A stretch of 28,272 nucleotides of DNA from assembly GCA_023422955.1 (NCBI GenBank), contig JAFAGG010000053.1, forward strand, positions 1 to 28,272, read 5' to 3'. The stretch's first letter is position 1. Each line of letters begins with the position of its first letter. The position numbers and the translations under genes were made by a program. The DNA comes from Pseudomonadota bacterium. Its GTDB lineage: Bacteria > Pseudomonadota > Gammaproteobacteria > Burkholderiales > Burkholderiaceae_D. The notes beneath the pieces were generated by a model. The model was not told the DNA's origin, did not search any database, and saw nothing but the letters and a program-made list of their open reading frames with translations. This document shows, in pieces, positions 7,109 to 15,808 of the stretch.

Positions 7109-8299
7109 ATGCCGACATCCCCACACCCGGCCAGATCGATGCGTGCACCGCTATGGCTGCTGGTGCTGGTGACGCTGAGCGGCACGATGGCCATGCACAT
7201 CTTCATCCCGGCCTTGCCGGTAGCGGGTGCAGCTCTTGGCGCTGCGCCTTCCGGCATGCAGCAGACCATCACGCTGTATGTGCTGGGCCTGGCCCTGGGA
7301 CAACTGGTGTACGGCCCGGTGTCCGATACGCTGGGCAGGCGGCCCACCTTGCTGGTCGGCCTCGGGCTGTATCTGAGCGCCAGCATCATGGCCTTGATGG
7401 CGCCGAATCTGCAATGGCTGGTGGTGGCGCGATTGCTGCAGGCGCTGGGCGGCGCAGCCGGCATCACCCTGAGCCGCGCCATCGTGCGCGACACCTCGCC
7501 TCCCGAACGCGTGACCAAGGACCTGGCCTTACTCAACCTGCTGACACTAGTCGGCCCGGGCCTGGCTCCGATAATCGGCGCTTACCTGGCGGACCATTTC
7601 GGCTGGCGCGCGATCTACCTGTTCCTGGTGTTCATGGGCTGCGCAATGCTGATTTGCGCTTTCCGGCTACTGCCGGAGACCAACTTTTCCGAACGCCCGC
7701 TGGCGGTGCGCGGCATCGCGGCCGACTACAAGAATTTGCTCAGCAACCGCCGCTTCGCCGGCTTCATGCTGGGCGGCTCGTGCTCCACGACGGCCCTGTA
7801 TCCCTATCTGGCCACCGCGCCTTACATCGTGCATGAACAATTGGGATTGCCGATCAGCTCGGTAGGATGGTTTGCAGCCAGCACCATCGTGGGAGCAAGT
7901 TGCGGAACCCTGGTGACCCGACGGCTGGCAAGCCACGTGCCGATCGAGCGCTTTCTGTATATCGGCGCCGGACTGGGACTGGGCATGGCGACCTTGCTGC
8001 TGGTAGTGCAACTGCTGGGTTGGCTGAACGCGCCCTTGCTGCTGGCCCTGACCATTACCATGACCTTCGGCGCCGGACTGGCCAGCCCCGCCGCTCTATC
8101 GCGCGCCTTGTCCTCCACAGCGCCGGCACTGGCAGGCACGGCAGCAGGCTTTTACGGCTTTGGACAAATGGCGATGGGCGCAATAGGCACCTCGCTGGTG
8201 GGCTACGGCGAGATACCGGCTGTCGCCTGCGCAGTCACGCAAATGGGCATTACTTCGCTGGCCCTGCTCAGCTATCGCTATGCGACCTCGAAAAAGTAG
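7109..8299 (+). CDS. MFS multidrug exporter, Bcr/CflA type
   Basis: This 396-residue, twelve-helix protein has signatures of the Bcr/CflA drug:H+ antiporter family: LSGTMAMHIFIPALPV in helix 1, motif A as GPVSDTLGRRPTLLVG and motif C-like LVGPGLAPIIGAYL in helix 5. Family members export bicyclomycin, chloramphenicol, sulfonamides or related compounds; the substrate here is unknown. It begins three bases after the preceding MFS stop, so the three genes marR-MFS-MFS form one operon. Two tandem unrelated MFS exporters under one MarR regulator suggest that a single inducer calls up two export routes. The 148 bases after its stop show no clear terminator. Confidence 0.93.
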   Translation: MPTSPHPARSMRAPLWLLVLVTLSGTMAMHIFIPALPVAGAALGAAPSGMQQTITLYVLGLALGQLVYGPVSDTLGRRPTLLVGLGLYLSASIMALMAPNLQWLVVARLLQALGGAAGITLSRAIVRDTSPPERVTKDLALLNLLTLVGPGLAPIIGAYLADHFGWRAIYLFLVFMGCAMLICAFRLLPETNFSERPLAVRGIAADYKNLLSNRRFAGFMLGGSCSTTALYPYLATAPYIVHEQLGLPISSVGWFAASTIVGASCGTLVTRRLASHVPIERFLYIGAGLGLGMATLLLVVQLLGWLNAPLLLALTITMTFGAGLASPAALSRALSSTAPALAGTAAGFYGFGQMAMGAIGTSLVGYGEIPAVACAVTQMGITSLALLSYRYATSKK

Positions 8300-8447
8300 A
8301 TGACTGCCTTTGCCTGCACATCGCATGGCCTATCCGTCACACGCCCTCAACTCGAAACAAGCAAAGAGCAGTCGACCAGCCGCCAAGGCTGATTTATCCC
8401 AGCGCTTCCATTAAACTTGCACGCATCATTCACGCTCAGAGCCGACC

Positions 8448-9299
8448 ATGCCCTTCATCAGCGAACTCGTCATCTATCCCATCAAATCCTGCAGCGGCAT
8501 TTCGCTACGTTCTGCAACCATCACGCCGGCAGGTTTGATGACGCAGTACATTTATGACCGCGAATGGATGGTGATCGATGAAGAAGGACATTTCCTGTCG
8601 CAGCGCGAGTACCCCAACATGGCGCAGATCGTGCCGAGACTGAAGGCGGACACGCTGGAATTGCGTGCGCCGGGCATGCTGAGACTGGAGATTCCGCTCG
8701 ATCTGCCTCATCCTGATGAAACGACGATTCGTCACGTGCAAGTTTGGGACGACACCGTGCCGGCCTACGACTGCGATGAGATGACCGCCACCTGGTTTTC
8801 GAATGCGATCGGCACGCCCTGTCGCCTGGTGCGTTTTCATCCCGATGCGAAGCGCCGCGCGGAAAGCAAGTGGGTGGGAGAACTGGACGCGCCTACGCTG
8901 TTTTCCGACGGCTATCCGCTACTGGTGATTTCTTCCGCAGCGCTGGACGAATTGAATCAGCGCCTGCAAGCGCAAGACTGCGCGCCTTTGCCGATGAACC
9001 GTTTCCGCCCCAATATCGTGATCAGCGACAGCCTGCCTCATGAAGAAGATGTCGCGGACACGCTGGTGATAGGAGCGGCGACCCTGAAACCGGTCAAGCC
9101 CTGCGCGCGCTGCCCGATTGCTTCAGTCAATCAGGAAACCGGACAACGCGAGGATGATCCGCTGGAGATTCTGTCAGGCTACCGTGCCGATCCGAGGCTG
9201 GATGGCGCGATTACTTTCGGCATGAATGCCGTGCTGCTGGAAGGGGCTGATACGGTTTTGAGCATTGGGCAGGAAGTGAGCATCAATCCCGCGTTCTGA
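8448..9299 (+). CDS. MOSC-domain protein (YcbX-like, without ferredoxin domain)
   Basis: This 283-residue protein has the N-terminal MOSC beta-barrel (SELVIYPIKSCSG, then DREWMVIDEEGHFLSQRE) and the C-terminal MOSC domain with the family cysteine motif KPCARCPIASVNQETG. MOSC proteins bind molybdenum cofactor through that cysteine; relatives such as YcbX and mARC reduce N-hydroxylated bases. E. coli YcbX has an extra C-terminal 2Fe-2S domain that is missing here, so electrons would have to come from another protein. Upstream are the MFS exporters, 148 bases away, and it converges on the ferredoxin gene with only 30 bases between stops. A functional link to that ferredoxin is possible but not shown. 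Confidence 0.9.
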   Translation: MPFISELVIYPIKSCSGISLRSATITPAGLMTQYIYDREWMVIDEEGHFLSQREYPNMAQIVPRLKADTLELRAPGMLRLEIPLDLPHPDETTIRHVQVWDDTVPAYDCDEMTATWFSNAIGTPCRLVRFHPDAKRRAESKWVGELDAPTLFSDGYPLLVISSAALDELNQRLQAQDCAPLPMNRFRPNIVISDSLPHEEDVADTLVIGAATLKPVKPCARCPIASVNQETGQREDDPLEILSGYRADPRLDGAITFGMNAVLLEGADTVLSIGQEVSINPAF

Positions 9300-9329
9300 C
9301 TCGCGGTCATGGATGCGGGCAGGCTGAAC

Positions 9330-9593
9330 TCAGGCGTCTGACTTGGCGATCTGCTGCAGGCGTTCGTACTTGGCCTGCAGTTCCTGCTCGCTTTCGCGCC
9401 AGTCGGGATGAATCGGAATGCAGGCGACCGGACACACCTGCTGGCATTGCGGCTCGCTGAAGTGGCCGACGCATTCCGTGCATTTGTTGGGATCGATCTG
9501 ATAAATCTCGGGGCCGAGAAAGATCGCATCATTCGGGCATTCGGGCTCGCATACATCGCAGTTGATGCATTCATCCGTAATCATCAATGCCAT
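9330..9593 (-). CDS. YfhL-family 2[4Fe-4S] ferredoxin
   Basis: This 87-residue soluble electron carrier has two cluster motifs: CINCDVCEPECP (CxxCxxCxxxCP) at residues 9-20 and a second with the extended insert CTECVGHFSEPQCQQVCP. The eight-residue insert and the charged C-terminal helix are hallmarks of the Allochromatium-type ferredoxins, which have very low potentials. An excellent ribosome binding site, AGGAGG, precedes the ATG. It follows coaD by 48 bases; the order rsmD-coaD-ferredoxin is common in betaproteobacteria. The physiological partner is not evident from the sequence. Confidence 0.95.
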   Translation of the reverse strand: MALMITDECINCDVCEPECPNDAIFLGPEIYQIDPNKCTECVGHFSEPQCQQVCPVACIPIHPDWRESEQELQAKYERLQQIAKSDA

Positions 9594-9641
9594 AAGCCCT
9601 CCTGCCCTGCTTTACTTCTGAACTGCAAAAACGCTGCGGAC

Positions 9642-10136
9642 CTAGCAGGGCTTGCCTGCCTCGTCGATTTTCTTGCGCAGCCACTTCTCGACCGACGGGA
9701 AAACAAACTTGGACACATCGCCGCCCAGTATAGCAATCTCGCGCACGATGGTGCCGGAAATGAACTGGTACTGATCCGAAGGAGTGAGGAACATGGTTTC
9801 CACGTCCGGCAGCAAGTAGCGGTTCATGCCAGCCATCTGGAACTCGTATTCGAAGTCGGACACCGCGCGCAAGCCGCGCACGATCACGCGCGCATCATGC
9901 GCCCGCACAAAATCTTTCAGCAAGCCTGAAAAGCTTTCCACCTGCACATTGGGATAATGGCCAAGAATTTCATTGGCAATGATCAGGCGTTCATTCAGTG
10001 TAAAAAAAGGCTTCTTGGCCTTGCTGTCGGCGACACCGACAACCAGCTTGTCGAACAAGCCGGATGCCCGGCGTACCAGATCCTCGTGGCCGCGGGTCAG
10101 CGGATCGAAGGTTCCCGGATAAACTGCTGTAACCAT
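9642..10136 (-). CDS. coaD: Phosphopantetheine adenylyltransferase
   Basis: The enzyme transfers AMP from ATP to 4'-phosphopantetheine to form dephospho-CoA, the penultimate step of coenzyme A synthesis. It is a 164-residue nucleotidyltransferase with the family signatures YPGTFDPLTRGHEDL (T/HxGH motif, H17), VIVRGLRAVSDFEYE and ISGTIVREIA, a variant of ISSTxxRE. I place the start at the ATG at 10136, which has AGGAG six to seven bases upstream. The frame is open to 10166, but that would add ten unrelated residues. The 178 bases between it and rsmD carry no gene; TAAAAT on the minus strand (10258-10263) may be a -10 box for coaD and the ferredoxin gene. Confidence 0.97.
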   Translation of the reverse strand: MVTAVYPGTFDPLTRGHEDLVRRASGLFDKLVVGVADSKAKKPFFTLNERLIIANEILGHYPNVQVESFSGLLKDFVRAHDARVIVRGLRAVSDFEYEFQMAGMNRYLLPDVETMFLTPSDQYQFISGTIVREIAILGGDVSKFVFPSVEKWLRKKIDEAGKPC

Positions 10137-10314
10137 CCTTACTCCTACTGGTGCACAGAAGTCCAAGGACTTGCGCGCAGACTGTTCAGCACATTCGTGG
10201 CAGATTATTCATGCCTGCACCGTGCTGCAGCGACATTCCGATGGAAGCAGACTCAATATTTTAAGCAGGAATTTCCCGCCAGGACCAAGCCCTTGTCGCC
10301 AAGCAAAACGCGCA

Positions 10315-10959
10315 TTATGCCTGAATTTGCTTGCGCTGCAATATATGATAAAACACCATGCCAGCGCGATCCGCGCGAACAATGTCCCACTGCGCCAGCC
10401 AATCCGGCGCTGTTTCCTCGTCCAGTGGAAACTCGGATTCAGCATAGATCATGCCTCCCGGTTTCAACAAATCTGCGCACAGAGGCAGGCATTTTTTCAG
10501 CCAATCCTGATGATAAGGCGGGTCGAGAACGATCAGGTCGAAATCTGCTTCTTGGCGCTCAAGCAGGCTGCGGCTTACCGCCATCGCATCGCCGCGCACG
10601 ATGTCTACCTGCTGCGCCTTGAGCTTGTCTTTCACGGCCTGCATCTGCCGCACGGCCGCAGGCTGCGACTCCACCATGATGACTTTCGCCGCACCGCGAC
10701 TGGCCGCCTCGAAGCCCATCGCCCCGGTACCGGCGAACAAATCCAAGCAGCGCACGCCTTCCCATTGTCCATCGAGCAGATGGGTGAGCCAGTTGAATAC
10801 CGTTTCACGCACGCGGTCCGGCGTAGGACGTAAACTTTCGGCATCGGTGACCAGCAGCGGCGTGCGTTTCCATGAGCCGCCTATGATGCGCACCTGCTGC
10901 GGAACCGCGCTGCGAGTAGAAGCGCGTGATGCCGGCTTTCTGAGAGATTTAGCAGACAT
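10315..10959 (-). CDS. rsmD: 16S rRNA (guanine(966)-N2)-methyltransferase
   Basis: RsmD methylates G966 of 16S rRNA in the assembled 30S subunit using S-adenosylmethionine. The 214-residue protein shows the RsmD N-terminal signature VRIIGGSWKRTPL and LRPTPDRVRETVFNWL, the SAM-binding loop LDLFAGTGAMGFEAASRGA (about residues 72-90) and the catalytic DPPY (146-149). The first 20 residues are basic and Ser/Ala-rich, typical of variable RsmD tails. It sits 57 bases after the M16 pair and before coaD, in the usual betaproteobacterial order. The ribosome binding site is weak. Confidence 0.96.
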   Translation of the reverse strand: MSAKSLRKPASRASTRSAVPQQVRIIGGSWKRTPLLVTDAESLRPTPDRVRETVFNWLTHLLDGQWEGVRCLDLFAGTGAMGFEAASRGAAKVIMVESQPAAVRQMQAVKDKLKAQQVDIVRGDAMAVSRSLLERQEADFDLIVLDPPYHQDWLKKCLPLCADLLKPGGMIYAESEFPLDEETAPDWLAQWDIVRADRAGMVFYHILQRKQIQA

Positions 10960-11016
10960 AAGAAAGTCTACGCAGACTGGCTGTATTCAAACCAACAATC
11001 ATTAGACCAGCCATCA

Positions 11017-12348
11017 TTATTTTTCTGCTCCCACCACGATGGTCGTTAGTTTTTCCATTTCCAGCTTGCGATTGAAGGCGCGCCGTATGTCGGCGACGCT
11101 GACCTTGTTCACCTTCGCAGTCCAGGTATCCAGATAATCCAGCGGCAAGCCGTAATAGCCGATGGCGGCGATATGACTGAGTATCTTGCGGTTGTTATCG
11201 ATGCGCAAGGCAAAACCGCCGATCAGATTGTCCTTGGCCGCCTTGAGCTCTTTTTCCGTCGGTCCGTTCTTCAGATAGTTGCCCAGCACTTGGTTCACAA
11301 CCGCCAGCGCTTCGCCGGTCTGCTCCTTCTGGGTTTGCAGGCCAACCTGGAACGGGCCCTCCTGCGCCATCGGACTGAAATAGCTGTAAGCGCCATACGC
11401 CAGTCCGCGCTTCTCCCTGACCTCCTGCATCATGCGAGAAACGAAACCTCCGCCACCCAGCACATAATTCCCGACCGTCAGCGCAAACCAGTCCGGGTCG
11501 CCATACGCTACCGCCGGCATGCCAACCACGATGTGCGACTGGCTGGCAGGATGAGGAATGTATTTTTCCTCACCGGCCTTCACCGTCACGACGGGCAAGG
11601 CCGGCAAGGGTGTGCCTTGCGGCAAGCGGCGCGTCAATTCCTGCGCAATGGTTTCGGCTTCGGCGTGGCTGACGGCGCCTATCAGGGCGATCACTGCACG
11701 ATTGGCAACGTAGTGATCGCGATGAAATGCCGCCACATCGGCGCGCGTGATCGCTTCAATCGACTCGACCGTTTCCACCATCGCATACGGATGCTCGCGA
11801 TAAGCGGTTTGCCAGAAAGCACGGTCCGCGATCGTTTCCGGCTTGGTCAGCGCTTCGCGCAGATTGGCGACCAGCCTGGCCTTGTCTCTCGCCAGAAAAT
11901 CTTCAGGGAAAGTAGGCTGGGCCAGCAGGCGCGCCAGCAACTGCACGGCTTGCTGGCGTTCGCTGACGCTCGCCAGGGTGCGCAAGCTTGCGCCGGCCTT
12001 GTCCACTCCCGCGCCGCCGCCGCGCTGGGCGGCAATGTCGGCAAAGGCATCGGACAATTGCGCCTCGCTCATTGCGGGCTCGACCGAGCCATCCGGCAAG
12101 CGCGCTTCATTCAGGCCGCGTGCCAGCATGGCATTGGTCAGCACGGCCGCTCCCGTTTTCCCGGCAGGATCGCGCCGGGAACCGGCATCGAAATCGACAT
12201 TGATATCGAGTATGGGAATGGAACGGTTTTCCACGAAGAAGACGCGCGCGCCGTTGTCCATGGTCCAGGTCTGGATCTGCAAGGCGGCATGAGCCGTCGT
12301 GCCGACAAACAGCAGGATGAGGACACACATTCTTTTCATAAAAATCAT
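11017..12348 (-). CDS. M16-family peptidase homologue lacking the zinc motif
   Basis: This is a secreted or periplasmic protein of 443 residues with a signal peptide (KRMCVLILLFVGTTAHA) and two M16 domains. In place of the HxxEH zinc site it reads GAAVLTNAMLARG, so the metal ligands are absent. The second domain keeps the substrate-binding signature GGGGFVSRMMQEVREKRGLA and the Tyr that follows. It lies 56 bases downstream of an M16 gene that does have HVLEH. This is the active/inactive pair layout of heterodimeric M16B proteases, where one subunit provides zinc and the other the Arg/Tyr pair. The ATG at 12348 is favoured over the one at 12339 by AAAGG placed six bases upstream. Confidence 0.92.
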   Translation of the reverse strand: MIFMKRMCVLILLFVGTTAHAALQIQTWTMDNGARVFFVENRSIPILDINVDFDAGSRRDPAGKTGAAVLTNAMLARGLNEARLPDGSVEPAMSEAQLSDAFADIAAQRGGGAGVDKAGASLRTLASVSERQQAVQLLARLLAQPTFPEDFLARDKARLVANLREALTKPETIADRAFWQTAYREHPYAMVETVESIEAITRADVAAFHRDHYVANRAVIALIGAVSHAEAETIAQELTRRLPQGTPLPALPVVTVKAGEEKYIPHPASQSHIVVGMPAVAYGDPDWFALTVGNYVLGGGGFVSRMMQEVREKRGLAYGAYSYFSPMAQEGPFQVGLQTQKEQTGEALAVVNQVLGNYLKNGPTEKELKAAKDNLIGGFALRIDNNRKILSHIAAIGYYGLPLDYLDTWTAKVNKVSVADIRRAFNRKLEMEKLTTIVVGAEK

Positions 12349-12404
12349 GACTAGCCTTTATGCATGTTCGTATCTGACTAAGCAGGCAATTCTTCCAACG
12401 CTTC

Positions 12405-13772
12405 TCAATGACGCAAACCAGCAGGTTCGCGCTCGACTTTCTCGGTCAGCGGCAAAGGCACGAGCGTTGCGATGGTCAGTTGATCGTCGCCAAAATATTT
12501 GCGCGCCACTGCCTGCACCTGCTCGGCCGTCACCTCGCCCAGCTTGGCGATGATGTGGTCGATCTGCTTATGGGAAAAACCCGCCATTTCTATGGAACCG
12601 ATTTCCATCGCCTGCCCGAAAATCGAATCGCGCTTGTAAATCTGACTGGCAATCAATTGCGTTTTGACGCGCCTGAGTTCCTGCTCCGTGATGCCTTCCT
12701 CGGCAATGCGAGTGACTTCGGCGCGCAGCAGCGTTTCCAGCTTTTCAGTCGTCACGCCTACTGATGGCGTACCGTCCAGGATAAACAGCACCGGCCCGCG
12801 CGCGATGCCGGAATAACCTGCTCCCGCAGAAACGGCGACGCGCTCGGTACGCACCAGCCGGGCATTCAGGCGGGCATTGTCATAACCGTCAAGAATCGCA
12901 GCCAGCACATCCAGCGCATAAGGCTCGGTGTCCTTGTCCACATTCTCCAGCTTAGGCACCTTGAAAGCCAAGGCTACATAGGGATTTTCCGCCGGCACCT
13001 TGACGCTTACCCGCCGTATGCCGCGCTGTTCCGGCTCCGGTTGCGGGCGGGTTTTAGGCAAGGTTTTGGCAGGCAGGCTGCCGAAATGTTTTTGCGCCAG
13101 CTTGAACACTTGCTGCGCTTCCACGTCGCCGGTCACCACCATAGTGGCATTGTTGGGCGCATACCAGCGGCGATGCCAGTCGCGCGCGTCTTCCACGGTC
13201 AGGCTCTGCAAGTCGCCCATCCAGCCTATGATGGGACGGCGATAGGGATGCGCGAAAAATGCCGTCGCGTTGAGCGCCTCATAGAGCTGGGAAATCGGCT
13301 GATCATCGGTGCGCAGGCGGCGCTCTTCCATCACCACGCGAATTTCCTTGTCGAACTCTTCCTTGCTCAGCACGAGATTCGCCAGGCGATCCGCTTCCAG
13401 CGCCATGACATCTTCCAGCCGGGATTTTTCAATCTGCTGGAAGTAACCGGTGTAATCCTTGCTGGTAAAAGCATTTTCGCGCCCGCCCAGCGCAGCGACC
13501 CGCGCGCTGAACTCGCCCGGCTTCAGCTTTTTCGTGCCCTTGAACATCATATGCTCCAGCACATGCGCCACGCCGGTGGTACCGCTGACTTCATCGACGG
13601 AGCCGACGCGGTACCAGATCATGTGCGCAGCGGTAGGGGCGCGCTTGTCTTCCTTGACGATGACTTTCATGCCATTGGCCAGCGTGAATTCTTTGGCGGA
13701 CTGTGCAGCCGCGGTGAACGGTAAGCCTATCCAGAGATAGGCTGCCATAATTAATCCAAACCGAAATTTCAT
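12405..13772 (-). CDS. M16-family zinc metallopeptidase (catalytic partner)
   Basis: This 455-residue periplasmic or secreted protease has a signal peptide (hydrophobic stretch up to PFTAAAQS) and the inverted zinc motif HVLEH at residues 70-74, with the third ligand Glu near residue 150 (VVMEERR). The rest follows the M16B two-domain plan: GGRENAFTSKDYTGYF, HPYRRPIIGW and NNATMVVTGDV. Members cleave peptides in an enclosed chamber; here the inactive homologue just downstream is the expected dimer partner. The gene is divergent from ftsY, with 101 bases of shared promoter space. The substrate is unknown. Confidence 0.95.
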   Translation of the reverse strand: MKFRFGLIMAAYLWIGLPFTAAAQSAKEFTLANGMKVIVKEDKRAPTAAHMIWYRVGSVDEVSGTTGVAHVLEHMMFKGTKKLKPGEFSARVAALGGRENAFTSKDYTGYFQQIEKSRLEDVMALEADRLANLVLSKEEFDKEIRVVMEERRLRTDDQPISQLYEALNATAFFAHPYRRPIIGWMGDLQSLTVEDARDWHRRWYAPNNATMVVTGDVEAQQVFKLAQKHFGSLPAKTLPKTRPQPEPEQRGIRRVSVKVPAENPYVALAFKVPKLENVDKDTEPYALDVLAAILDGYDNARLNARLVRTERVAVSAGAGYSGIARGPVLFILDGTPSVGVTTEKLETLLRAEVTRIAEEGITEQELRRVKTQLIASQIYKRDSIFGQAMEIGSIEMAGFSHKQIDHIIAKLGEVTAEQVQAVARKYFGDDQLTIATLVPLPLTEKVEREPAGLRH

Positions 13773-13873
13773 AGTCTGCGCTCTGTTAGAATGTGCCTGA
13801 TAGTATTATTCATTCTGCAGCTTTGCCGCAGCATCCCGGATAAAACCCAACCGATCTGCTGATTCATCCCAAG

Positions 13874-15115
13874 ATGTTTAGTTTCTTCAGAAGAAAACCC
13901 AAGGAAGTAACGCCCCCTCCGGAAGAAGATAGCCAGTCTACTCCGACTCCCGACATTCCCGAAGTCAAACAGGAAGAGCCGCTGGCGGATGCGCCGCTGG
14001 AAACGTCCATTGTTCCGGAGCCTGCCGCAGCGCCGGTGCTGGATATTCCTGCTGAACCGACTGCGCCCATTATCCCGGAAACTGAAACAGTCATAGACGA
14101 GGCCGCGCTGGCCGAAGAAGCGCTGGCGGCGGCACCGGCGGAGGAAATTCAACCCGAACCCGCAGAGACGGAAGCGGAAATTGTCGTCGCGGCGCCCACG
14201 GCTGAAATCAGGCAATCCTGGTTTTCGCGCCTGAAAAGCGGGCTGTCGAAAACGTCGAACAATCTGACCACCCTTTTCGTCGGTGCGAAGATCGATGACG
14301 ATCTGTATGACGAACTGGAAGCCGCGCTGCTGCAAGCCGATGCGGGCATGGAAGCCACTCAGCTTCTCCTTGGCAGCCTCAAAAAACGCGTGAAAGAACA
14401 GCGCCTGACCGACGCCGCCCAGGTAAAGACGGCACTGCACGGCTTATTGGTGGAATTGCTGAGCCCGATGCAAAAGCCCCTGGTGCTCGGTCGTCATCAG
14501 CCCATGGTCATGATGATTGCGGGCGTGAACGGCGCCGGCAAAACCACCACGATAGGCAAGCTGGCCAAGCACATGCAGGCGCATGGACAATCCGTGCTGC
14601 TGGCAGCCGGTGATACCTTCCGTGCTGCCGCGCGCGAACAGTTGTCGGTCTGGGGCGAGCGTAACCAGGTGACGGTCATTGCGCAGCAATCGGGCGATCC
14701 GGCGGCGGTAGCCTTTGACGCGGTGCAGGCTGCCAAAGCACGCAAGGCCGATGTCGTGATGGTCGATACGGCCGGTCGCCTGCCGACGCAACTGCATCTG
14801 ATGGATGAATTGAAGAAGATCAAGCGCGTGGTCGGCAAGGGCATGGACACGGCGCCGCATGAGATATTGCTGGTGATCGACGGCAACACCGGGCAAAATG
14901 CAGTAGCGCAGGTGAAAGCCTTCGACGATGCGCTGGGATTGACCGGCCTGATCGTGACCAAGCTGGACGGCACGGCCAAGGGCGGTGTGCTGGCCGCTAT
15001 CGTGAAAGCGCGCCCGATCCCGGTTTACTTCATTGGCGTGGGCGAACAGATCGAAGATCTTCAGCCCTTCGATGCAGCAGCCTTTGCCGATGCGCTGCTG
15101 GGTGAAAAGACATAA
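13874..15115 (+). CDS. ftsY: Signal recognition particle receptor
   Basis: FtsY is the membrane-associated GTPase that receives SRP-bound ribosomes for co-translational insertion. The 413-residue protein has an N-terminal membrane-targeting start (MFSFFRRKPK), an acidic Pro/Glu/Ala-rich A domain to about residue 110, the N four-helix domain and the G domain. The G1 motif GVNGAGKTTTIGK starts at residue 217, DTAGR is at 298-302 and TKLDG at 362-366; GDTFRAAAREQL is also present. The gene is first in ftsY-ftsE-ftsX: ftsE starts nine bases after its stop. No strong Shine-Dalgarno sequence precedes the ATG. Confidence 0.98.
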   Translation: MFSFFRRKPKEVTPPPEEDSQSTPTPDIPEVKQEEPLADAPLETSIVPEPAAAPVLDIPAEPTAPIIPETETVIDEAALAEEALAAAPAEEIQPEPAETEAEIVVAAPTAEIRQSWFSRLKSGLSKTSNNLTTLFVGAKIDDDLYDELEAALLQADAGMEATQLLLGSLKKRVKEQRLTDAAQVKTALHGLLVELLSPMQKPLVLGRHQPMVMMIAGVNGAGKTTTIGKLAKHMQAHGQSVLLAAGDTFRAAAREQLSVWGERNQVTVIAQQSGDPAAVAFDAVQAAKARKADVVMVDTAGRLPTQLHLMDELKKIKRVVGKGMDTAPHEILLVIDGNTGQNAVAQVKAFDDALGLTGLIVTKLDGTAKGGVLAAIVKARPIPVYFIGVGEQIEDLQPFDAAAFADALLGEKT

Positions 15116-15124
15116 TTGCCTCCC

Positions 15125-15808
15125 ATGATCGAATTCCAGAATGTGTCCAAACAGTACTCGGGCCACGGCAAGGCGCTATCCGATATCAACTTGTCGATTG
15201 CGCCGGGTGAACTCGTGTTCCTGGCCGGTCCCTCAGGCGCCGGCAAATCGACGCTGCTGAAAATGATTGCGGCCATCGAGCGCCCGACTTCGGGCACGGT
15301 AACCGTTAACGGTCAGAATATCGGACGACTGAAAGCCTCCGGCCTGCCTTACCTGCGCCGCAAGCTGGGATTGATTCTGCAACAACAATCGCTGCTGCTC
15401 GACCGCAATGTGCTCTCCAACGTGATGTTGCCGCTGCTGGTCACCGGTGCCGTACGGGAAGAAGCGGAAAAGCGGGCACGAGCCGCCCTGCACAAGGTAG
15501 GCCTGCTGGACAAGGCGTTTTTCAGCCCCCTGGAATTATCCGGCGGCGAACAGCAGCGCGCCACCATCGCACGTGCCATCGTGCACCGTCCGCAAATCAT
15601 CGTTGCCGATGAACCTACGGCCAATCTGGATCGCGCCAGTGCCGACAAGGTGCTCGACACCCTGAAAGCGTTTTACGACGTGGGCGTGACTTGCGTGATT
15701 TCCACCCATGACGAACACTTCCTCAGCAATGCCGACAAAGTGGTCTATCTGGAGCAGGGACGCATTTCTCAAACCTGGCAACGCGATGCGCAGCAGGAGA
15801 CGGCATGA
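15125..15808 (+). CDS. ftsE: Cell division ATP-binding protein FtsE
   Basis: FtsE is the ABC ATPase that, with FtsX, couples the divisome to periplasmic activation of peptidoglycan amidases. It has 227 residues with Walker A GPSGAGKST, Q-loop LILQQQSLLL, signature LSGGEQQR, Walker B IIVADEP and the switch His in STHDEHF. I chose the ATG at 15125; a TTG at 15116 lies directly behind the ftsY stop and is less likely. Its stop overlaps the ftsX start in ATGA, so ftsE and ftsX are translationally coupled. Confidence 0.97.
   Translation: MIEFQNVSKQYSGHGKALSDINLSIAPGELVFLAGPSGAGKSTLLKMIAAIERPTSGTVTVNGQNIGRLKASGLPYLRRKLGLILQQQSLLLDRNVLSNVMLPLLVTGAVREEAEKRARAALHKVGLLDKAFFSPLELSGGEQQRATIARAIVHRPQIIVADEPTANLDRASADKVLDTLKAFYDVGVTCVISTHDEHFLSNADKVVYLEQGRISQTWQRDAQQETA

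Noticed and set aside
11173..12354. A 393-codon plus-strand frame opposite the M16 homologue
   Set aside because: It is Arg/Gln/His-rich without motifs and fully antisense to a gene with clear M16 signatures.
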